In this document: positions 33,852 to 42,863 of the stretch, piece after piece
How positions within the stretch are numbered: the first letter of the stretch is position 1
How the letters are laid out: the number at the start of each line of letters is the position of its first letter
Assembly: GCA_007449985.2 (NCBI GenBank)
Contig: VIIQ02000005.1
Location: 372,001-436,000 of the forward strand
DNA length: 64,000 bases
Source: Desmodesmus armatus
Lineage: Eukaryota > Chlorophyta > Chlorophyceae > Sphaeropleales > Scenedesmaceae
Direction of reading: 5' to 3'
Notes under the pieces: generated by a model
The model's database searches: none
The model's input: only the letters and a program-made list of their open reading frames with translations
Told to the model about the DNA's origin: nothing
Position numbers and translations under genes: made by a program

Positions 33852-36800
33852 ATGAGATTGCTCTGCCTGCTGCGTGTGACCAGAATGAGAGCAGCGACTG
33901 CAGGACTGTCTGCTGCTACCAGCAGGGTGGCATGTGTGCCCCAACCCTTCACTTCAACCGCAACACAGCAACGGCATCACCAGCCGGGCAGTCCAGGCTG
34001 GCATATGCCGCCGGTGTTAGCAGCAACTGTCAGGGCAGCACTGTTTCCGTCAGCAGCTGCCACGCCCTGTCGACGTGGTCTCACCGTAGCTGCAGCTGGC
34101 TTGCCGTTTTCACTGTCCAAGCCATCCAGGATTCTCAAGTTTAAGTGGGGCCGGCGGTTGTCTGGTTACAGCGTCTCTGACCTGCAAGTGGAGGTGGATG
34201 CACTCACTGAGGGGCAGCCAGCTGGGCTGTCGCCAGCAGAGGTGCAGCAGCTGCTGGAGCAGCTCCAACAGGACGCAGAAGAAGCAGTGCCTCTGGCTCT
34301 GCAAGCCAAGCAGCAGGCGCAGCCTGGCTACAGGCTTCCCGCCATTGCCAACCTGTCCCTAGTGCTGTGTGATGATGCCCACATCCAGTCACTCAACAAG
34401 GAGTATCGCAGTAAGGACGCCCCAACAGACGTGCTGTCCTTCGAGATCCCTGACGAGGCACCCTCCCTGCAGCTGCCTGTCAAGCTGCTGGGTGACCTGG
34501 TCATATCTCTGGACACAGCCACGCGCCAAGCAGCAGAGAGGGGGTGAGTGAGTGCAGGCCCATCAGCAGCTGCTGGGGTGTGGACATGGGAGACCATCAC
34601 ATGTGTGCTGTGTGTCCCACGTTGTGTCTTTGTGTGGCATTGTGTATGTGATATGGGGTCGTGCATGTGACATGGTTAAAACTGGGGTCAAAGCTTGCAA
34701 CCCATGTCTGTCATGTTGCTATGTGTCCATCCTTGCCCCGTCCTGTGTTGCTGCACCCACTGCTGTGCCAGGCACTCCCTGCTGGCGGAGCTGCGTGTGC
34801 TGCTAGTGCATGGCCTGCTGCACCTTGTGGGCTTTGACCACGAGCAGGGGCAGCAGCAGCTGCTGGACATGGCTCAGCAGGAGGCAGCACTAATGGAGCA
34901 GCTAGGCTGGGAGGGCAGCGGCCTCATCAGCTGGGCAGCTGAGCAGGACACAGACAGCAGCACCAGCACAGGCGGGCACCTTGACAGCAGTAGCAGCAGC
35001 AGCAGCTTGGACAGCAGTTCTACTGACGAGAGCAGCAGCGATGCCAATGGCAGTGTGGCCAGTGTTGCTAGTGGCAGCTCCAGCAGCAGCAGCAGGTGGG
35101 TTGCGTGGTTGGGAGGATATGCAGCTGCTGCTCCCTCAAATACATGCAGTGATGTGGCTGGTACCCTGTTGTGTCGGCTCTACTGCTGGGCGCATCACGT
35201 CACACCTGCCAGCATATGCCGGTTCCTCCGCTGCACCCTTGGCACTAATGTGGCTAGACAGGAGCTGCATGCTGAGCTGTCCCCCACCCTCCTGTGCACA
35301 TTGCTACTGTGTGGTGCAGGCGCAGGTCTCCCCGTGTGCCGCTGGTTGCCCTAGACATGGACGGCACACTCCTGGACAGCAGCAGCAACATCACCCCAGA
35401 GAGTGCTGAGGTCATCAGGGCAGCTGCAGCAGCTGGCGTGAATGTCATCCTGGCGACAGGCAAGGCGCGCCCTGCCGCCATAGCAGCAGCACGCAAGGCC
35501 AAGCTGGAGGGGGATGCCCTGCTGGTGTCACATAAGAAACCCGGCGTCTTCCTGCAGGTGTGATTGCATGTGTATGTGCGCCTGAAACACATGACGGCAC
35601 ATTGTTTGATGGATGGGTGGTGCGTGTGTGGTGAAGGGATCGGAGAGGGGTGTGGCAGCTGCCTACTTGGAGTGCTTGGGCAGCGTGGTGTGAGTGCGGG
35701 GCAGGACCCTGCCACACAGACCAGCTGCCAGCATCCTTGAGGATGCTTTGCAGTACCTGCCACCCAAACCCTCACCCAGCCTGTGCTAGTTGCTGCCACT
35801 GCTGCTGCTGCTGCGTCTGCTGCTGTCAGGGCCTTGCTGTTCATGGGCACCGTGGCCAGCAGCTGTCAGATGCTCTGCTACCAGCCAACGTGGTAGCTGA
35901 TGCCTTCAAGTGGGCCGGCCGCCATGGTGTGTCGTGTGTGGCCTTCCTGGGGGACGAGTGTGCCACGCTGCGGCTGACAGATGACCTGGTGGAGCTGCAC
36001 ACACGGTGAGCAGCAGGCACCCTGCACATACTCTGCACACACCCATGCACCAGCATCAATACATAGACTGACTGTGCTAGCCTAGTTGGCTGCAGGATGG
36101 TGAACGTTCATGTGAGGGTGATACCAAATAGTAATTGCGCTCACCATCACAACATCCTACTGCACTCCAACCGCGACTTGCTGGTTGTGACAGCTGCGCC
36201 AACTGCTGAGAGGGCTGTGGTTTGCTGCTGGTTTATGCCTGCAGGTACTACGAGCCGCTCGCCCACCAGCACAGCAGCCTTGAGGAGCTGCTGTCAGGGC
36301 CTGCTGTGCGCAAGCTGCTGTTCATGGCTGACCCCTCATTGGTGGATGGCCTGCTGAAGCCACACTGGGGTGCAGCACTGCAGGGCCAGGCAGCAGAGGT
36401 GTTGCAAGCAGTACCAAACATGCTGGAGGTAGGCAACTGTTCAGCTGTGCCCTGCTCATTGTTGGTCGGTATCTTTTTCCCCTGGCAGATTGGAGATTAG
36501 GTAAAGACAGACTGTCATCAACAAGGAACACACAGCGCGCGCATAAGTTATTGGGCATGGCATGCGGAACCCATGTTCACATCTGTGCTTGGCAATGGGT
36601 TGGTTCTCTGGTATGTGCAGCACTTTGATTCTATCAGCAAGGCTTCAGTCCATTTCCTGTTGTTCTGCTCTGCTGGTGGTGCTTGCTGTTGCTGTTGCTG
36701 CCCAACAGGTGGTGCCTGCTGGTGTCAACAAATGGGCTGGCTTGCAGATTTTGTTACAACACTTGGACATCGACCCACAGCAGATAGTGGCGGTGGGGGA

Positions 36801-36951
36801 TGGCAGCAATGACCTAGAGATGGTCAAGCATGTAGGGACAGGTGTCGCAATGGGGAACGCCGTGCCTCAGGTCAAGGCCGCAGCTGCTGTGGTGGTCTCT
36901 AGCAACGACGATGGTGGCATTGTCGAGGCTTTTGAGCGCTTTGTACTGTGA
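33852..36951 (+). CDS. YBEY: YbeY endoribonuclease fused to a Cof-type HAD hydrolase, probably plastid
   Basis: Six exons: 33852-34543, 34772-35095, 35320-35557, 35830-36005, 36245-36428, 36709-36951; 1,857 nt in frame, 618 aa. First in-frame ATG is at 33852 (MRLLCLLRVTRMRAAT), and the N-terminus is Ser/Thr/Ala/Arg-rich like a chloroplast transit peptide. YbeY part: LSLVLCDDAHIQSLNKEYR, DAPTDVLSFEIPDE, LLGDLVISLDTA and the zinc-binding HGLLHLVGFDH (about residues 244-254), used in rRNA maturation. A Ser-rich linker follows, then a HAD phosphatase with motif I DMDGTLLD, motif II ILATGKAR, a Lys in NKWAGL, and motif IV GDGSND. The same YbeY-HAD fusion is known in land plants as a chloroplast protein, so role in plastid ribosomal RNA processing is likely; the job of the HAD half is unknown. 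Confidence 0.93.
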
Positions 36952-37027
36952 ACCCGCTGTGGTGTGTGGCCAGTACAGGGAATTGATCGCATGTCCGTCA
37001 GGCATCAACAACACGCGTGTTTGCGTT

Positions 37028-37032
37028 TGTAA
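37028..37032 (+). terminator. TGTAA polyadenylation signal of the YbeY-HAD gene
   Basis: TGTAA, the usual poly(A) signal of chlorophycean algae, lies about 77 nt after the stop and before the next gene's ATG at 37196. Confidence 0.55.
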
Positions 37033-37195
37033 CCTTGTCTGGACTCGCTCTTCCCTCCTTGTCCTTTTGGGAACATAACCCATGTACGGCCGGTAGTACA
37101 GGCAGTCACCCAACACTGTCTGCAGCCACTTGGCGCAGGATTCCAGCTTGCTGGAGGCTGTATTATTAATTGTTAGGCAGTGTTACCGTACCGAA

Positions 37196-40100
37196 ATGGC
37201 GTTTTCTCGCGCCATCCCACTGCTACTGCTGCTGGCGCTCGGCGCACAGCAAGCACTTGGCAGGGAGCTTCGGCGCCCTGGCTTGCAAACGGAACATGCC
37301 CATAGCAGTCAACTAGAGCGCTCCCGTAAGGCACAGTCGTCTGCAGGCTACGGTGATCTCGACACACTCATCAAGGCACTGCAGCGCGGGAAGCTGGACA
37401 TCAAGGATCTGGACTTGAGCCAGAGCAAGCAGCCCGCTGCTCAGACTCCTGCAGCAGATGTCAGCAAGCCAGTCACACAGCCACAGCAGCCACCCCAGGT
37501 GCCAAGTGTTGTTGCTCCTGCACCAGCTCCTGCTGCACCTCTGCCAGCACCCATTGTCAACCAGCCAAGGGGCTCACTGACTTGCAGCCATCAGTACAAC
37601 TACGGTACGTGCTGAAACAGCCGTGTGGGCAGTCTGTGGCAGAGACAGCCTGTGGTGTCATGGGGCCTAGCAGCATGTGCAGCCATACACACCCAGGCAG
37701 GTTCTACTGCAGCACTGCATGGGTTGACATGACATCGCAGAGCCTGCAATTTGAGCTGAGCACACTTGCAGCCAGAAGAGCACAGCAGGATACATTGCTG
37801 CCTGTATGATTCGCTTGGGGTTGTTACCATTGTGGGTGTCTATCGACTATGGGGTTGGATGTTGCCTGCATCATGTTTGCTGCAGCTCCTCCCCCACGTG
37901 GGCAGCCAGCTGCTCCCCTGAAGCTAGTGGATGGCGAGTTCACAGCCAACGGCAAGCAGCTCAACCTGCATGGCGTGAACTGGTTTGGCTTCAACGCTCA
38001 TGCCACCTACCTGCACGGCCTGTGGGCAGGCCAGGCCAGCGCAAACTCTGACTTTGCTGCCATTGCCTGGCAGTTCAAGCTGCTGGGTTTCAATGCTATC
38101 AGGCTGCCCTTCCTGTTTGCTGACCTCTGGACACCAGCAGAGATGATTGGAGGTGCGACGCTGACTTATGATGTGCCCACCTTGTTGACCAGCATAACTG
38201 GCTTGTTGCACAGTTTGCTGCTCGAGTCTGCCAAAACTTCGAAGGGGGCTTGTTTTGAGGGCGGCATGTTGCTGTTGCTGCTCACCTGATCCTTTGTAGT
38301 GCAGTGGGGGTAAATCAATCATGTCTTGTGTGCCAGCAATTGCAAAGTGTGTGCCAACTATACAGGCTCCAAAGCATGCATGGGCAGGTTGCTGAGAGAT
38401 TGAGGTCTGCTGCTCTGTCTTTGGTTGACCCTGTCCCACTGTTGTGTGCACTTAGGGTACTGCACTCATGAGAGCACCCTGCAGGAGTTGGCTCAGCGCA
38501 CTGTGGACCCAGAGTACCGTGGCGTTATCAGCAAGACACCCCCCACCCCCGCTGTGCCCCTCCCTGATGTCAGCAAGGCCGGCAGCTGCAACACATACAT
38601 CCCACCCACTCCAGGGAACAAGGGCCTTGCCATTGACCGGTACCTGTGGACTGTGCAGTGGTTCATTGCCAACGGCTTCTATGTTATGATTGACTGGTGA
38701 GGCTTCAAAGGCGCATGGCAGATTCAGGCAGAGCTGTGGAACTTGTTCCCCAGAACATCACTGCGCTTGCCTGGCAGCCCAACAAATGTAGTCGACTTGA
38801 AAGCTAGTAGCTTTGCTGCTCAGCAAGTTGGCTGAACAGCCGATGTTGTCCCAGCAGCACGCATGTGTGATGGCTTACGTTGAACCTGGACTGACCGACC
38901 TTGGCCTGCCGCCCTGCTGCCCATGTGTTGTGCATCCACTGATCGGCTTGGGCAATTGGCTGAAGGCATCCAATGGTGAGTGGCAAACAGCTCCAACAAC
39001 TTCAGGGGTTCCCAGCAGGGCACTGAGCTACCACAGTCAATGGCCAGGGGGGGTGTACTGGCTTATCTGTACCGCACTGCTCTGTACAGCAATGCGGCTT
39101 GATCATGATCTTGTTGAACTGGCCCCCCAAAAAATTAAGCTGCTGCAGCTCCCACACCACATTGTGTCTGTGTCATGGGTGTGTTTTCCTTTCAGGGCAT
39201 GGAGCAGACCTCCTACGTTGTTGATGACTTTGTGCGTGAGTGGAAGAAGGTGTGGGAGGCTGTTGCATGCTTGCCCAACTTTGAGTCTGACCTCAAGGGC
39301 CGCCTGCTGGTGGACCTGGCCAACGAGCCTGACAGCCAGTGGCAGGTGAGAGGGGAGCTGCCCCTGGTGGTGCTGCTGCAGCAGGCATGGGTGAAGCAGC
39401 AGCTGCTGCTGTTGCGACAGCAGGCATGGGTGGCAGCTGTCAGCAGCCAAACAGGGAAGGGTGGTGCTAGGGACGACGGGCCGCTGCCCCTGTAGGGGTT
39501 CCAGGGCAGTGGGTCGAAGGGGACTTGTTGCGGATAACATTGGGCCAGCAAGCAGGAGTCTGGATCATGCCACAGCATTCTGGGATGCAGCAAGCCATGC
39601 TGAGTGTCACTGACTGTCATGTGCTGACTGTTTGTGAAACCGCCTGACGTGGTGTGTTTGTGTGGACGTGGTGTGTTGATGTAGGGCTGGCAAGTGAAGA
39701 ATGGCAAGGCTGGTGAGTGTGCAGCTGGGGCACACATGGCCTATGTGCAACCTGCTGAAACTAGCCTGTAACCCAAACCCCAACCTGTTCACACCGAAGC
39801 AACACACCCTTGCTCAATGCTTGCGTCTTGTCACTCGCCATACAGTGCAGTGCGGGATCGGTCCCACCGGCTCCCTCTGCTGTGCTGGGTGTGGTTGAGC
39901 ACAATGCTGCCATCAATTCACATGGCCCATGTGGTGAGTGTACCACTGAGGTATCTCACGTACCATGCTCTGAGCGCCCTTTGCTGCCGTCTGTGCTGTT
40001 GCTGCCTCAGGCTTCACCGACCTGTACTTGGGTGCCATGGATGCCATCTGGGCCATGTCACCTGGTGCACCTCTGTTTGTGGTGGAGGGTGCTGGCCAGG

Positions 40101-41726
40101 GAGCGTACGCTGGACTCAACTGGGTGAGCACACCATGCCATGAAGTGCAGCCTGAGCCAACACCCGAAGCTCGCACGCTACTGCCCTTGCACGGTGCATG
40201 CATGGCTGGTGGGGTTCAAAGCACTGCCATGCACATTTCCGTATAGCCTCTCAACTGCCTCTTGGCTTGTGCTGCTGCTGGTGGGGTTGGTGCTGGGGTT
40301 GGCTGTGTTGCAGGGTAATGGCTTTGTCACCGACCGTGACATCATCAAGGAGTTTGGCATCCATGACGCCAACCCCTTCTTCACCACACTGCTGTCCAAG
40401 CCGTACCTGGACCAGGTGGTCATCAGCCCACACCTCTACGGGCCCTCAGTGTCAAACCGCAAGGACTTCTACAAGGTGACACACCTGCGCGCCAAGGGTG
40501 CACGAGCAAGCATCCAGCCTTGGGTCACAAGGCGGTGCCGCAGACACAGCCTGCTATCAAGTTGGGAGGAGCGGCAGTAAAGTTTGCCCTCATGAGTCTT
40601 GGCATTAGTGCTGCAAAATCTGACAGTGTATGCCCTGCCTGCACCTTTTACGTCCCTTTGCAGGGCAAGGAGTGGATGGAGTCCCTTGACAAGGCTGTTG
40701 GCTACCTGAACAAGGCACCAGGGTACTGTGCGGCCGGCAAGTGCCATGTGTTCCCCATTGCGGTGGGCGAGTTTGGTTCCCGCTTCACCAATCCTGAGGA
40801 CCTGGCCCATCTGGCAGACCTTGCCCTGTACATGAACGCCCAGGGCGCTGGCAACACAGGTGGACACAAGGCCTTCACCAACTGGTAAGGGGTGTGCGTG
40901 TGGTGGCGAGCCCTCACCTGCGGACAGCTGCTTGACAGGCTAGTGAAGCATGCAGTGGAAAAGAGAATTTCTCATTGAATGGTTGGACAAGCCGGCCAGA
41001 TATGTCCCATAGTTGGTCCTTTCAACCAAGGCAAGAATATGCACTCCGCTGCACAGTTCACTTGTATCACCCCTGTGCCGCTGTGCTGTCTGCTGCTGCC
41101 TGCTGCTGCTGTCCATGCGTACCAGGTTCTACTGGGTGAGCTGGGCACGGATTGGGGTGACATTGACAGCATGGGTCCTGTAGCTCCAGTTATACTGCAG
41201 CTGCAGAACTCAGTAGCTGGCACACTGGATGGCTGCCGCACGGCATGGTCTGCAGCTTTTGCAGCAACACTGGAACATATGACATGTTGCAATTACACCG
41301 CTACCGTGCAACAATAGTGCAGCTCAGCATATACTGCAAGTACGCCTTACCCAACCAGTATGAGCCCTTCACTCACACTCTGGTGTGTTGTGGCACTTAT
41401 GCAGGCTTACAACGCCAACAGCGGAGATACCGGAGGCCTTGTTGACGACTCCTGGTGAGTGGCTCTTTGGCATGTGCAGCCGACGCAATGCCCCACATGC
41501 AGCACCTGCAGGTGCTAGCAGTACTGACCGGCATAATTGATCATGCCGCGTGGTGGGGCAGTGTTCATAGATGTTTTTGCGAGGCCATTCACACGTGGGG
41601 ACAACGTGCACAACCACCATTGGTGCTGCTGCTGCCTGCTTGTGCTGCTTTGTGCAGGATGAAATGGAGTGGACGAAATTGAGATATCTGCGCGACAAGC
41701 TGGGCCTCAAGCCCTGGTATGCATAG
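37196..41726 (+). CDS. Secreted glycoside hydrolase family 5 enzyme (cellulase-like)
   Basis: Exons: 37196-37604, 37886-38152, 38456-38696, 38966-38975, 39196-39345, 39685-39712, 40011-40123, 40314-40475, 40664-40884, 41126-41135, 41405-41454, 41658-41726; about 576 aa. Signal peptide (MAFSRAIPLLLLLALGAQQALG), a Pro/Ala/Gln-rich linker to about residue 135, then a GH5 barrel: NGKQLNLHGVNWFGF, GFNAIRLPF, IDWH, LANEPDSQW with acid/base Glu about 353, VVISPHLYGP, PIAVGEFGSR with nucleophile Glu about 496, and TNWFYWAYNANSGDTGG. Acts on beta-1,4 glucan or mannan-like polymers outside the cell. Two 10-nt exons are needed to form the IDWH and NWFYW motifs. The final junction (41454 to 41658) is one base out of phase for the conserved end LGLKPWYA, so one G is missing there or another tiny exon exists. 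Confidence 0.9.
38966..38975 (+). other. 10-nt microexon (GCATCCAATG) of the GH5 gene
   Basis: Upstream exon ends in phase 2 after ATT GAC TG; downstream exon starts in phase 0 (GMEQTSY). Exactly 1+3n nt must be inserted. This segment, flanked by AAG and GTGAGT, supplies 10 nt and gives IDW-H-P-M, restoring the DxH-type motif expected at this place in GH5. Confidence 0.7.
41126..41135 (+). other. 10-nt microexon (GTTCTACTGG) of the GH5 gene
   Basis: The preceding exon ends AAC TG and the next begins GCT TAC in phase 0. The 10-nt segment between ACCAG and GTGAGC gives TNW-F-Y-W then AYNANSGDTGG, the aromatic motif expected after the last strand of a GH5 barrel. Confidence 0.75.
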
Positions 41727-42863
41727 GCGGACACACACCCGCGCCAATGTTGGCTGGTATACAAATGAGCTTTCGCTGCCGCATAGACAGCAGCAGTGCA
41801 ACGAGCCAGCAGTGCGGGGTTGCTTGCCCAGGCTGGCGGCTGTGATTGAAGCCCAGGCTTGTGTGGGGGGCAGGTTGAATTGCTGTGGCGGCCGATGTCC
41901 ACACCTGCATTTGCATCACATTGATTTTGTTGCCTGTTTGTAGTGTAGAGTAGTGTAGAGGCTTGAGTGGCATTTTTGCTGTCAGCATGCATCCATATGG
42001 TGTGGGTGTTGTTGAACCCCTACTCATATGCTGGGGTTAATTTTGGGTGGAACATGAGTGAAGCGTACCTGCCAGCAGCAGGGTCTCTGCATGAAATGGC
42101 ATTGGACAGGTGGGCCAGCTTGCCAGGCTGGCTCGGTGTGCTTCTGCCACGGCAGTCAGGACACACATAGTTGTTGAGTAGTTTGATGCAGGTCATGTAC
42201 GTCTATATCAAGCCCATAGGCTGTTGTCAGTTAGTACCTGGCATTGAGCAGTGGCCAAACCAGGACACATTTGTGCATAGAGCAGCACAACTGCAGATTG
42301 CAGTGTCACCGATGCAAAGGGATCAACACCTGTAATGTTTCCGAGGTCTCAAAGTATTGTCACAATCATTCGGCGTGGCAAGGTGTTGGGGTAGCGTTTT
42401 TTTGAAACCGGTACACCGTGTTTCTTTGAGGGGGGGTGAGCAAGGAGCGGAATCAGTCTGGAGGCAGCTGAGGGGGGGGGTAGCACCTGAGATCTGGCCA
42501 GTCTGCAGGCAAAACGTGCTGAAACTGGCTGAAAGGGGGGGGGGGGGGGGAGCAAGGAGCACTTGCCGTGAAAACCAGGGCCCCCGGGGGGGAGCAACTC
42601 CACCCGTGACCCAAGGAAACAGGGTGTACCGGTTTCAAAAAAACGCTACCCTTGCATCGTACCTGACAGCTGGGGATTTGAACAAGTTCTGTTTCGGGAG
42701 TTTGTGCACTGCAGTTTGAGGTGGCTTGATCAGTGTCCGTCACCCGCATGCTGGGCCCTCTACTCAACCACTCTAGGATCGCAGGATACCACAGCTCATA
42801 CAGTCAGATCACTGGTGTCGGTTGGAAGGAAACTTGTGTCCGAGTTGGAGCAAAAGTGTTCAG
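41727..42863. other. Intergenic region with a MITE-like element
   Basis: No exon recognised. A terminal-inverted-repeat element sits at 42389-42651. A TGTAA at 42329-42333 is about 600 nt after the GH5 stop and is not assigned with confidence. Confidence 0.45.
42389..42651. mobile_element. 263-bp non-autonomous TIR element (MITE-like)
   Basis: The ends are inverted copies: both read inward GGGTAGCGTTTTTTTGAAAC, continuing CGGTACACC, one mismatch, then TGTTTC, about 36 bp in all. A 3-bp duplication TTG flanks it (42386-42388 and 42652-42654). The interior is non-coding and holds long G tracts, the longest about 18 G near 42535-42551. A 3-bp duplication with ends starting GGG is compatible with PIF/Harbinger-like elements, but the target is not the usual TWA, so the superfamily is left open. 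Confidence 0.75.
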
